NCBI GenBank assembly: GCA_023333565.1
Contig: JAJKFH010003173.1
Span: 372,001-436,000 of the forward strand
Source of the DNA: Puffinus mauretanicus
Lineage: Eukaryota > Chordata > Aves > Procellariiformes > Procellariidae
Direction of reading: 5' to 3'
Length of the DNA: 64,000 nt
Below are positions 28,401 through 41,579 of the stretch, in pieces. The number at the start of each line of letters is the position of its first letter. Positions within the stretch are counted from its first letter, which is position 1. The notes under the pieces were generated by a model, which was not told where the DNA came from, made no database searches, and worked only from the letters and a program-made list of their open reading frames with translations. The translations under genes and the position numbers were made by a program.

Positions 28401-29120
28401 CTCAATACTCCACGGAAATCCCTTCATTACTCATAGCCGTGTTTGCAAAACAAACTCAGCTCCAGCACTTCTGCAAAGGAAAGATCTACGATGATCAAAA
28501 TCACACTAGAACCGACAGATCCCCTCCACAATAACAAACCCCAAATAGAAAGAACGATACAGCAGCGAAGGCTGGAAACATGAGACCCGGGGCTCTACCC
28601 TCGGCTTCACCGAGGACCGGCACTTGCCAAACCGCAGGCTGCAAAGTGCCAGCGGCACCGCACCGGTTTGGCCACCCGGCCCCAGCACTGCCGAACGACA
28701 GCTCCACTCACAATCTGCTCCCTAATTAGTTATTTGTTATACACCATGTTCTTAGATATTAAATTACTCAATGAAGTCAAAAGCACATTAAATACTTCCC
28801 TAATATTAATCAAAGCTGTCAACAACTACGCAATTGTTACGTGCCAGCTACGGAAACATGTCGGGAAGAGGGATGGTGGATTACAAATGAAATGCAAACT
28901 GCACGACTAATTAACAGACACCTTCCCTAGAAAGTAGAGAGACAAACACCACTATAGACTTACCCTGTTACTTAGCATGGAATTTACTTAAATAATAAAA
29001 ATCACTGCCATGGACTCACTTGCCAAGTCCCTTCCCCAAGGCAGTCAATCTCCCTGTCTTTAGGGTACACAGAAAACCCCCTCCACCCTTCCTGGGGCCA
29101 TCAAGATCAGAAAAATGAGA

Positions 29121-29151
29121 GGGGAAAAAAAAAAAAAAGAAAAAAAAAAGA
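29121..29151 (+). repeat. A-rich tract
   Basis: Two A runs of 14 and 9, separated by a single G. It could be a decayed poly(A) tail of a plus-strand retrocopy, but nothing recognisable precedes it. Confidence 0.7.
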
Positions 29152-32100
29152 GAAGACTAAGCAGAAAGCAGGACTTCAATGTGACTTTAAGGTACAACTT
29201 GACAAACTTCCGTTCACACAATCTTCAGTCTGCCTCTATTTTACTACTCATTATCACTGCGGTATCTGACACCGAAGTAAATGTATTTTATATATTAACA
29301 TTATACAACAGCATACATCTTTTAAACATTATGGCAGGAATCTCGCCCTCAATTTTACAATTATAACAGTAAAAACATTACCATTTCCACTGACTGCTTT
29401 CAGCATCAAACCAAACACAAATCAAGGCAACAAGGGTATAACTAACTGCACACATAGCCATGTTGCAGGATGAGTCACGACCCAACTGCGGAGCACTACT
29501 GACTGTGCAGTATACATCCAGTCCTGCTAGGCTTGTAAGCTTTTGTCTCCTGAATTCAATGCAGGCCAAAACCGGCGTTATTTCTTGTAAAAACAAGGAA
29601 AACTTTTTGGTTCCAGGCAGGAATTCACATTGCCTAACCAACCTATTTTATACTTGGGTAACTTCAGCATTAGAAAACAGGTATTTTGGACATTCAGCAA
29701 CACATGTACTCCTCAAGGGAAGCCTAAGTACACCAAGGAACTGAAGAAACTCCTAAGTGAGTTCCAATTCCCTACAGTAAGACTTGGGAATTGAATCTAA
29801 TCCTGAACCACTACTGTGCTAAAAAGCATTCTAATAAGGTACCTATAAACTGAATTCACTGTGATTAGTGAAAAGTGTAACAATATTTCAATACTGTAAC
29901 ATTCTAATATTTCTAAAAGAGAACTTTCACCAATAATTCACAAATTTACAAACAAGAAGGCAGCAACATTTTAATAACATACTTCAACCAAGTGAGAGGT
30001 AATCACGATTCAGTAATTTAAATCTAAATACATTCTTTTATTTGTTTTTGAAGTACTAGATAAAAACAAAAAACCACAGTGAGAAGCACACGCAAGAAAT
30101 AAAGCTAGTGACAAGCCAAATAAGCAAACAGGTATTTGAGAACACAAGAGAAAAATGGCATTGTTCTGAGATGTTATTTGAAGTGTTCGACCGGAAAAGG
30201 CAAGAGACCAGCCTTCAAATCTTGCGCACATCCACCCTCAAAAACTCAAGTCCCGACTGTGTGCTCCTCTGAACCACATCCAGATCGCCAGTTGTAAAAT
30301 ACACCGCGGAAGATGTGAAATTGTGCAGAAACTGGCGAAGGTTTTGGGAAGGTTACAGGGCCAAAAGCCATAAAAGCCACGGCTAAGAGTAAAGAACTCT
30401 AGCAACAGAGTTGTGCTTTCTGACTTCAGTGTTGTGCTGAACTGGAGCTTTGAGCACACATAAACAAGTCGGAGAAACAAACTTCTTTGAAAATAGCAAT
30501 AATTCTGTAATTTCAAAAAGTGATTTTATGCACAAACATATTGATCTTGATCTTCCTCAGTCTGTAATCTTTTCTGCAACCAGCTTCATGCTGAACTTGC
30601 AATTTTAAGTATCAAAACGTTAACTTCTACAGAAGTGACTGCCTACTTATTCATTTTAAATTGCTTTGCTATAGAAGCACTCCAGGGAAGGAGCAAGTAC
30701 TTTGGGCAGCCAAAGCTTGCCATGCTGAAATGGCTAATTTATTTTTTGTCTATTGGTCTGCATTTGCAGAAAGTTGCTAGGGACATGTGCCAGACAGACA
30801 AAGACAGGGGAAAGGAAGCCAGAAGCAAAACTCAAAAGACCAACACACACTGCATCCCCAAATTAGAACAAAACGCTACGTCACTGGCTGTAATTGGCAG
30901 CCTCCCCTCTGAACGGACTGCAGCACTGTGCAAATTTAATACTAATGAGCACTGATCTGCAAACAGGAGGAAAGTCATCCACCTGAACTGTGCAGATTGA
31001 GGAGAAAAGAGACTTTTCTCAGTTATATATATAAAACAGTTTAATAGGAAGCATTATGTGGCCACATTATGGAAACAGAATGGCGATGGATCACACAGTA
31101 ACGCCTGTGCAGCCGGCAGGACAGAGGTCCTCCCAAGCAACACCACGGTCGCGCTCAGCCATTTCTCCTCATCTAGAGCTACTTGAGTATTTTGAGCAGA
31201 GGGGCTTACACAATTCAGAGGAGTTCTCGACAGCTTTTTCGGAAGAAGAAAAGAAAAATAATTCCTTTCCCCCTTCCGCATCAGCAAAACATGTAAACGT
31301 TAAAAAGCATAAACATTAGACATAGAAGCCATTCACGGGACTTCCTCTATCTGTTGTCTACCACATCCACAACTTGCCACTTTTAAGTCCTATGAATTTT
31401 TTTTCTCCATTTTCTTTAGTGGACAAAAATGTTCTGACCTTTTTTAACACAGATTAAATTCCAGACAGACTCTAGGAGGCTCAATCATAGCAAAACACCA
31501 ACTACATTATACTCGGTAAGAATAATTTGTTGTGCTGATAGTAGCTTGGCAACGTTCTTAACTATGTTCTTCCTGGTTTATATAATTAGAGTAAATAAGT
31601 GACATGAGGTAGGCAGATTGTCACTGCCATTTTAGCTTGCACTTTAATTGTTTTATTTCTGCAGTAATAGTGACCAGACTCTGGTCACTGCTGGGGGCTG
31701 GAATCCAGTTTGTCCTTATTTGGTCTCCAGCATCGAATCTTTGATGGAGAAACCAATACAGCTTCCTCCCGATTTCTTTGAAACTTCTTGAAAAAATTGT
31801 AGAGGTTTAAACTGCTCTTCAAATGTATTTCTACCCCTCAGTGATAAATTCTAAGACTAATATTAAGCCTCTAAAAACGCACTGTCTGTTAGCATGGACC
31901 ACTTTTCAGAAGACTGGGCTAAATTACAAATTCCAGAAAATATTAAGATTCTTTAAATCTTACTGGCAAAGCTGCAATAATCAGTTTGTGTATACACACT
32001 GGATTTGACCACGTAGACCGATTTAAAGGTCAGGTTTGCATATGCAGTCTAGAGATTTTCACTGCCTTAAAAATACTTGACTGTCTAGTGTGCATCAGGC

Positions 32101-35100
32101 ACAAGCAACCAAAACACCTACTGTTCCCATGCAACTGCAGTTAATTAAACGCCTGTTTTAACAATGATTTTTTGAATGAAAAGCCCCACTTACCATATGG
32201 CCACTTACTAACACTACATTGTTTATCAGTTTAAATAAACCCCTACAGCAATGAGTATCCATGTCATAGTACCTAAATACAGTTAACGATGGATGTATTT
32301 TAGCGCTCTAAAGTAGAACTGTACCTCTTGAAACGTTTTCATGGCAAATTTTAAGGCTTTATAGGAACCTGAATAGCAGGAAGTTAATGAACAGAATTAA
32401 CTTAGAGAAAAAAGTAACAGTTTCATTACTCTTTATAAAGAAATGAAGTTTTTTTTAATATGGTACTTAATCCTTCAGATTTAGCTCAGTCCCTTAATGC
32501 TGCTTCCTGGAACCTGGGGGCAGAGGGGGGAGGAAACTGAATTTTCTTTTACAACAAGAATGAAATTTTCTTCTACGTGAAGACTTTAACTGAAGGAATA
32601 TTAAAAAATGTTATTAACACTTCAGTGCTGGAGCCTGAAGGGCATCACAGTGAGAACTTTCAGGCCAGGAGGGTCAAGAACCAAACCACTGGCAGATCTG
32701 ACCTCTGCACTGGGGGTTCTCTGAAGTTTTTAAATCCTCCTGAAACTGCCGGGCTTAAAAGGGCAAAGCTACTTTGGCAATTCATCCTGGAATTTCCTTT
32801 ATGGAAAATAAAAGGTGACACTAACCCCTAAAGGAAATAGCTCTGATAGTTTAAATCAGTTTTATATGAGCCATTTCAGTATTTATAGGTCAAGCTTGAT
32901 TACAACCAAAATAGATTATTATACAGCTGTCTTTAAACAACTACAACAAAAAAAAAACCATGGGCAGTTGGACTCCTGCTCCCAGGAGAAGAGACGCTAT
33001 GTTTAACTCACAAGGAAGGGAGGACACATCCTACAGCAGCTAACAAGATGAGTACCACTGGCATCAGCCAGCTCTTCCCCTCCACCTCATGAACAGCATT
33101 CAAATGAACAAAAAAGTCTTCTTTTTTTTATGTCTTTGAAATGATAAGACGTAAGGCAATAGGAAAAAAAAAATCTCCCATATTAGTATGCAAATTTGTT
33201 AAACATATGGCCTGGAGACAGTCAGTTCTGCACTCAGAGCAAGACCTTAGAACATACCACACTTAATTTAAATGTTAATTGCCGTTATCCGCAATTTCTG
33301 TGCTTTCCGTTTTGGTTAGGACACCCTTCCATCGAAGTTAAAACTCCCATTCAACTGTTTTTTCTAGAGTAACTCTACAAATACAACATCAACCATACAA
33401 ACGCACAGGCACTACCGCCACTGGTTTTAAAATAGATTAGGAACTTTTTTAAACTTCTGCCCATACAGATGCAGTTAATATGAACTTGGCATGAAAAGGA
33501 CAATAAAAGAAGTTTCAGCCTCCCAGCTCTGTAGACATGACTTAGTCATTCTGACACCTGCTAATGGCTACCCTACCGCCTCGCTCAAGCTTGCTTTAGT
33601 GCTAAATTGGCTTGTACTTGATATTGTGTTTATGATGAGGGTTTAAAGCAAACAGTTCATTTAACAGATAGAGGCTACAAAGTACAGAAATTACAGAATA
33701 AAGGAAAAGACCTGCTTTCTCGGAATCATACCATTGAGGAAAGTGCCCTGGAGCATTAAAACATCTGTTTGATCATTTTAAAAGATTCCTGAAAAAGCTT
33801 TATTCTAAATTTGAGTGCATTCTAGTGATCAATATGCCAATGCAGTGTACTCATGAAACAAGACAAAACCGTAATAATATTGTAATCCCTATGACTTTGT
33901 AAGTGATGAGTTGAAAGCCCTAAATGCATGAATATTTCATGAGAAAGGCTGTCTGGAACCGTTTCAGTCTGTATCTTTAATCTTAATGTTATTTTCAACT
34001 ACAATTAGTGTTATAATCCAAAGCAGAAAGCAACAATTGGCTAAATTTATTTTATCTTCACCTGTATTTATTTCATAAATCCATCAAGATTTCTGTTCTT
34101 CAGACCTGATACCCAGTAATGGTTACCCAGCACAGTACCAACACATCAAATCCCAGGGTAAAGCAAGATGTGCTGGAATGGGACTACTTACGCAAAAAGG
34201 AGAATTGCAGCAGAAATAACCTTACCCAGTGAACTATGATTTACTTTAAACTATCACGTGGTAGGTGGCATATAAAAAGATATTATTCTGCATGTCAGCT
34301 GTCTGTAATGAAAGTTTTCCTCTTCTCAGCAACCCCTCCCTACAACTTCAAGTTTATTTGCATTAGAGAAAAGAGTATTACATAAAAAGCAACATAAAAG
34401 GCACTGCAACCAATACATCCAGCCGAACTGCTCCTCCCACATACTCGGTGCTTTCCAGAGTAAGGGTCTGTTTCCAACTAATGTGTAAAAAACATGAGAG
34501 ATGCCCGATTCCATACAGATTATTCACTTGGACAAAAACTAGTAGTGGTTTTACTTCTAGAAGCATGAAGCACTCACAACTACAGCCACAGCCAGCTAGA
34601 GCCATAGATGCTCAGATCTTTTGAAGAGCAGATTTCATAGCTATGAGTTCACACACAATACCCTAATTTAAATATGACAAACTCAAATTTTTTCAGTATT
34701 AGAACACTCCAGGACACAACATCATTGGATTCAACAAATATTTCAACAAAAACCCCCAAACATTCCAGCCAGCCTTGAATTTGCAGCTCTAGCCACTCAC
34801 AAGTGAAATGCAACTGTGTATTTCTGAAATGCTCCAGCAAGCAGCAGTTATGCAACGCAACCGATTGACAAACACGCTGGGTGCTACTAGTCGCAGTGCA
34901 TTTCCAAAAAGCAGTCTTTTCCAGTAACTCTTGACAGGGCGACAATTACCTATTACAGAAACGCTCGTCCTACTCCTTACGCGAGTGTATGAAGCACCAG
35001 GGCAGCATGTATTTTTGACTGCCTCATTTAAGTGATTAATAAAGATCTGCTTCAGCCATAACACAGCCACTGCTGTGGACACATCCAGACCTCTTGTTTC

Positions 35101-37090
35101 AGTGCCCGAGATGGATTTAAATACTTTCCATCTTATCAATATTCAAAATAAATATCAAACCATAATGACTCAAGCCACCTGCTCAACAGGACTGATACTA
35201 CCTGGCTCCCCATATTTTCAGTCAAACAAAGCAAAAAGGGTGAGAAAGCCAAGCCAACCACCTGCAGCTGTGGGCTGTAAGCAGCCCTGCAGCTTCCTTT
35301 TTTGCTGTTTGTCCTATGTTACCTGCTTCCTCCCCGTTATAAAAGCCCTGTGGAGGTTCAGACTTCCCCCCCAGATAAAGGATTTTATTCATCAAAAGAA
35401 AACAAGCAGCAGTTTTCAAAACATACTAAGGTCTGCTTTTGTCAGCATCTGGATTTCTCAATCAAAAAAATTAAATATGCGCTTTCACCTAGGTTCACGT
35501 CAAGCCACTACAGCTGCACTGAGGAAGTGCCTGTTCAGGTATAGCAGGTATTTCCCAACACCCGGCACCCAATACCTGCTGGACCACTCGCAGCACACAG
35601 CAGCAACACACATCAAAACATCGTCTTCATGTGGCCACATTCAGATTCACGCAGAGCCACTCTACCTGCTTCAGCCAGCTGACACGGTGAGAAAAGAGCC
35701 CTTTGTCATGCCCTGTGGACTACCATCACAGGAGAAACAGAAACAACACAGTTTTAAATCTCACCTTTAACTAGATGTACTGGCTAACACAGCGTTGTGA
35801 GTGCAATCTGCAAATATAAAAGTTATAAAACCCAGAACGATTGGTGATCAAAAATAGGGAAGGTTTCTGGTGTCCCATTTCTTCCCACACACACCTCAAA
35901 GAATCTTCCCACAGCAAATGAATGCAATTTAAGTTTAAACACACCATTTCTGACTAGGAATGTACACTCAGTGCCTCCTCCTTGAACACCACCCATCTTC
36001 CCACAGACTCTTCATCTTAATATTGTTAAATGGACTACTTTAGACAACCCTAATTATTGCAGTATTTGCACGGGGAGAAGTGATCTCTCAGTAACCAGTT
36101 TCTGTCCTGTTCAGAGCTTTGGAGCTCAAAACTTGTTTCATACCAAACCTGGAACTAAAATGGCATCAGTACGTCTAGCACCAGAACAAAGTGCTTCAGC
36201 GTAAATAGCAGGTACCAACAGCTGAGCAGGTACGCGCTGTCCTGACTGATGCTCCACTGTCACTAGGCCTACACAGCTTCTCCCGGCACTCCCCTTTCTT
36301 CAGAAGACGGGAGCTCAGAAGATAGGCAATAATTAACAAAATTATCACTATCACACGGGAAAGCACGGGTATCTTCTAATAATGAGCCATTTATCTCCAA
36401 ACGATTTCAGTCAGCCAGCAGACATGTAAAACTATCTCACAGATGACGTCTTAACAGTCACCAACACAACAAGCAAAACCAACTGAAAAACAAGCAGTGA
36501 AGACCCTAAATTTGTTGCAACAGAAAGGCAGCTTGATATAAGCTCCCATAAATGCAGGCTATTCCTTGCATATAACAATCTGTTACCACTGAAGACAGAG
36601 AGAAAACATTCACCATTTATCCAGCATCCAGAATAAGCCACAGGTCATGTTCTTTCCAGACATAACAGGCAAAGCAGATAGCCACCACGTTACCTCTACT
36701 ACAGTCCCAGCACAAGACCCACAGAAGGACACTGCCCGAAGTCAGACATAGTCAGGAACTGCAGTTTCTTGTTCCCTTCGCAACTCCTTCCCTCTGTCAG
36801 CAGTGGTACTTGCACAACCACACAATGAGTCAGAGCAAGAAGCGATCTGGTTGAAAACTACGTATATATTTTTGTGACTAGCTCAGTTTTCAGCTAGCTA
36901 AGCTCCCTGAATTACTTCAACATCTAAGAATGCAAGTATCAGAGCAAGGGGGACACTGGGGTGTGCCACTGCATTTAGTGACCATGAAACCACAGCCTGA
37001 AGCTCTGATCAGTGGAGCTCTCACATCATCTTGCCCACTCTACCAAGTAATATGACAGTGCCATGTAAACGCAATGAAACAAGGGGTAAT

Positions 37091-37385
37091 TCAGATCGCA
37101 ATGGATCTCCAAAGGTCTCTGCTCCAACCCCCTGCTCCAAACAGGGCTAGCTTCAAAGTCAGACCAGGTCACTCAAGACCTTGCCCAGTCAAGTTCTGCG
37201 TATCTCCAATGACAGAGACCAAAAGGTCCTGGGCAGCCTGTTCCAGTGCTTAACCCCTCCCACAGGAACAGCCCGTCCTTGCTTTAACTGAAATTTTCCT
37301 TGCTGCCACTTGTCATCGTGGCCTCTTGTCCCTTCAGCGTGCAGCGTTGCCTTTCCCTTGCCATGGCAGGCTCCAAGAGATAGGC
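37091..37385 (-). mobile_element. CR1 LINE fragment (3' region)
   Basis: On the plus strand the stretch reads ATGGATCTCCAAAGGTCTCT, GCTCCAACCCCCTGCTCCAA, then CACTCAAGACCTTGCCCAGTC, GGGCAGCCTGTTCCAGTGCTTA and GCCTCTTGTCC. These are signature phrases of avian/reptilian CR1 3' ends in antisense, so the element lies on the minus strand with its 3' end near 37091. It is 5'-truncated, as most CR1 copies are, and the coding part is absent. Confidence 0.88.
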
Positions 37386-38080
37386 AGGGTCAGTCACTCG
37401 GCGAGACGTCTGTGGATGTTGGGGTAAAACCAAACTCACACCATGGGGTTTCAGAACATACCTTGCTCATCCACGAACAGCTTTTGTCAAACATTCTCAA
37501 TTTCCTTTACTTCTAAAGATACAGGGTAAACTGGTCTTAGCAGGCATGAAACAACTACTTGATACATCATACCACACGTAATTTGAAAACTCACTTTTTT
37601 TGCACATGGAAGACACTATCTACAGAAATGTAAGTTACCTACTCTGCCCTCTCAGGACTGTCACCCACAGCAAATCTGCTCTGCTTTTTCACAGCCTGCT
37701 CTGACACCTGAGCAAAAGCAAATCAAATCAACTCAAAGCACACTCAGCTGGAGCCTCAGAGCTTATGTGAAAGCCATTTTATCTTGTAGTTGATTTCAAT
37801 CCTGGTGATACTCCATGAAATATAACCCACGCATCATTTTTTATATTCTATAACCAGGTTTCTCCTAAAAATCTTACATTATTGGATCAAATACTGTGTT
37901 GAATGTCAGGTTTACCAGCTACACAGCAACCTTAAAAAGCATATTATTTGCATTTTTAAAAAACTCAAAGGTATGCCTAGGAAAACCCGCATTTACTCTT
38001 AAAATCTTGCCTGTTTTTTAAATCAAAAGAAACCATGCATTCTGGAGAGCTTGTTTACGTATAAATCAAGAAATCTTAAG

Positions 38081-38142
38081 GAGAAAGTTGGACTAAATGA
38101 GCGTTGTAGATCCCTTCTGACTGAAATATTCTATTCTGAAAG
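38081..38142 (+). mobile_element. CR1 LINE 3'-terminal fragment
   Basis: GAGAAAGTTGGACTAAATGA followed by GTAGATCCCTTCTGACTGAAATATTCTATTCTGA matches the sense 3' end of CR1 (GGTTGGACTAGATGAT...CCTTCCAACT...ATTCTATTCT). It is short and diverged, in the opposite orientation to the copy about 0.7 kb away. Confidence 0.65.
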
Positions 38143-39103
38143 GCAAAAACTAGATGCATCCAAGGAATCTGTATACTTATGATATAGGTGAGTTTTCCAG
38201 AGAATCAGTCTGGAGGAACATCTGGCCAAACTTCACCCTGTTTACGTAACATCACACTATGGAGTTCAAACCCTTAATTTGTTTTCTGGTCCCTGAGTGA
38301 TCCAGCCCTAAAGATGCTAACTCCCTGCAGAGGCAGCTCCATCCTCTGACAGCGGGGACCTCCCTGGGAGCCCATAGGCAGGGACACAAACACAGGCAGT
38401 AAAAGAGCAGAGTGGGAGACACTTCAGAGCAGAACCCGTCACCAAGCTACGACCAGGGTGCGACAACCTCACGCCAAGTCATTTAGAACACAGACTTGTC
38501 TCAAACACAAATCTAAACTACATATGGTTTGGACTATCAAAGAATATTTAAATAAGTTATCATTCCTGCAATAACTTTCCTAGGCGGTATAGGACTTTTA
38601 GGGAAGAAAGCTAAAAGCAACGCTGAAATACAGAATTAACGTCAGATGGCTAGATACTATTTTTTCAACATGTAATTTGCAAGTATATATGCAGGCTAAT
38701 CAAAGGTTATTTCTATTTCAACATATTTATATAAAAAGTGTACCCGCAGATACTTTACATTAGATAATTCTTTTTTATATCCTTCTTACTCAGAAGCTAT
38801 TAATGAAAGTATATCTTCTTCACACTTATTTTAATCCTTTCTCTTCTGGTATATTATTTCAACAGTTCTTCATTTAACCAACACAGATTTTTTATTCATT
38901 CTAATATTAGTGCTGGAGACACTAAACTGGATCAGTGAGACTCCTACTCAGTTCTTGCTTCCAAGTGTTGCTGAATACTCAACAATACAAATTCAACAAT
39001 GGGAAAGCAAAGGAGTTAAATCTATGACTTGCCTAAGAGCTCTAATCTTATTGTACAACTGCAGAGGATGAATAACCTACTACTTCTTCTAACTGTACGG
39101 CTT

Positions 39104-39118
39104 AAAAAAAAAAAAAAA
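39104..39118 (+). repeat. A15 homopolymer run
   Basis: An uninterrupted run of 15 A in AT-rich intron sequence. No retroposed body is recognised. Confidence 0.8.
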
Positions 39119-39915
39119 GTCAAGCATTCTGGGAAATGTTTTACCCATAAAAATTGCGCCTCTCTCTTGAACCGACTAATGCAATCCATCACTTGTATAT
39201 GTAGGATTGAAATAAATTCATCTTCACAACTTTATGCTCTATTTAACCATTTCCATTAACTGAAATATACTGAACTTGATTATATTTGCAACACTAGCAG
39301 TGGAAAGCATATTGTATTTTCAGTCTGCTGAGTAACAGCCATGAGCTAACACAGCTCTAGTCTCATTCCAACCTCTGCTTTATGAACAAAAAGCTAGGTC
39401 CTCCTTTATCCTCTCCGTACTTACAATGCTAGGACATAATCCAAGGAGAAACCTGTTTGAGAGGTGAACTTTTTAGCACATTAATTTATACCCAGAGAGC
39501 AGTCTAGGAACCCAAATAATCTCAAATCCTGGCTGCCAGACTTCAGTACTGCAGCAAATAAAACAAAACACCTCACACAAGTTTTAGCACCTGAACAAGA
39601 CAGACTGGATCAAACAAGATCGCTCAGCAAGATTAACTTTTCTTTCCAACTTTCTAACATCCTTACTTATCTCAGCCATTAGGTGTCATGTTTCCAGGAT
39701 CAGAAGCTTTTGCAAAGTGCGAACACAAATGCCTAAGTAAAAATTTGACCCTGGGATTTATAAGCACCCCTTTAAGACACTGTCATTAAAATTCTGTTTA
39801 ATTTCCTATTATCTATTAAATAAAAGAGTAAAAGCAAATCAATAACTACTTCAGAGCTCAGCATAAAATGAATTTAGGCTGTACTCTAACCACCATCCCC
39901 ACTATCTCCTCTTAG

Positions 39916-39980
39916 AAAAAAAAAAAAAACAAACCTAAACCAAAACCCACCTCAAATCAAGGCCAAAAAAAAATCCTAAC
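39916..39980 (+). repeat. A14 run followed by A/C-rich low complexity
   Basis: A run of 14 A followed by CAAACCTAAACCAAAACCCACC and a further A9 run. Similar in composition to the tracts at 9311 and 4035. Confidence 0.7.
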
Positions 39981-41507
39981 ACAACCCCGGGACTTGACCA
40001 AGTTTTAAAAGTTAGGTCTCTCTTGAATCTGCTTCTGCAGAATTAAACACACAAAGCTACGAGAAGTGCTTGATGTTTAGCATTAATCTGGCTCATCTTT
40101 CAGAAATGAAAAGAAAGCAATAAAATAGGAAGTCTCTTGTATCACCCTAAAAAAAAGTTTTGATCAGGATCCACAGCCAGACCCAGCTGACCAAGCCCAG
40201 CAGCACTCTGCTGAACTGATTTCAGCAAGGGTGAAAGTAACACCGGACCAAGGGGAATTCTGAATTTCAAACAGCTACAAGCAAAAAACATTTCAAATAT
40301 AAAGAGTAAAGATTTGAACTTTATGTACGTTCAAAAGATTCACTTCCTTTTCTCTAGCATAAACAGAGAACATGTTCCTGTTCTCAGAATATTAGGATTC
40401 CCCTTTAAGATGATTTTTTTAAAGTCTCTGTAAAGTTGCACAGAAGCCATCTGTTCTCTAAATACTAAGTACAAGTTCGAAGTGCCACCGAGTACACTGT
40501 GCATGCGCATTGTACAAGAAAAAACACTGCAATATATAGCACAAACAACTGTTTAGAGTTGTTTATGCCTGAGACTAGGATTCAACATACAATTAAAACT
40601 TTTATGTTAGAGTATGTCCACATGTTACACTACCGCTATCTAACTACATTTCATTTTTTTAAGAACAGTTCTCAGACTGGATGAACAGCCATGAAACGTA
40701 TCACAAATAGTCTATGTCTGTATATTTGCAGCTTATGGTTCCAAATATAAACCATTTTGATAAACTGTGTAAACATTAGTCTCCAAATAAAAGCATTATC
40801 GTGTCACTGGAATTATACTGTGCTAGTAATTTAGTCCACTTGGCACGCAGTCCTCTCAAAATCTTCAGCAAAGCTACTTACCCTAAAAACGGCCACACCA
40901 GAGCCAAGACACGTGACGGCAGACACTGCTCTTAGTTCCTTTGAGTCGTAGAATTACAACTCTTGGGTCTGCCAGCACCGGTTGGGCCTACTAAACGCCA
41001 TCAAGATTTCTTTTGCACCGTACACAGTCCCTTGATCAGACCAACTACACCCTTCCGGACATACTCTCCTACGTTTACAAAGGCCATAAGAAATATCTGC
41101 TCTTACTCACTTTTCTGTGGATGATCTTAGCCTGACAGAACACAAACACTCCTCTCCTCCTGGTGCGTAGAAAATACTGTGCATGAAACCAGATTATTTT
41201 TAGAAGCAGTGTATGTGAGCACAGCACTTCCTGTGGACTCCACCTTGAAGAACGACATACGTACTCTCATTCTCATTTCCAAAACTAGGATTTCACAACT
41301 TCTGCTACCCAGCACAACAGAGAGAAGGAAGGGACACTCTGCCGAGAGCTGCGAGTGGCAATTTCCCAGTTTCTAACTTGGCATTAAAAACTTTTGTTGG
41401 AATATGTTGTCAGTCTTCAGGCAATCGCGTCAATAAATCGATGGCATTTTTTCTGCTACAATGATGAACAGAACGTTAGATGTTTTTATTTATTATACTG
41501 ACCTTTT

Positions 41508-41579
41508 CCATAGCAACAGGATGTGAACATGGCATTCCCAGCGTAATGAAGTCACTATAGCAACGTGATAATGATGTCA
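41508..41579. promoter_or_regulatory. Paired RFX half-sites with CRE-like site
   Basis: CCATAGCAACAGG at 41508-41520 and CTATAGCAACGTG at 41554-41566 both match the AGCAAC half of RFX X-boxes. The second is followed by TGATGTCA (41572-41579), one base from the CRE TGACGTCA. X1 next to X2/CRE is the layout of RFX-CREB composite elements. The cluster lies about 2 kb downstream of the inferred promoter, inside the first intron. Binding is not shown; motif matches this short occur by chance. Confidence 0.3.

Noticed and set aside
34326..34945. Overlapping minus-strand ORFs with hydrophobic, Cys-rich translations
   Set aside because: No transposon protein motif (reverse transcriptase, gag zinc knuckle, integrase) is visible, and no LTR or CR1 3' end flanks them.
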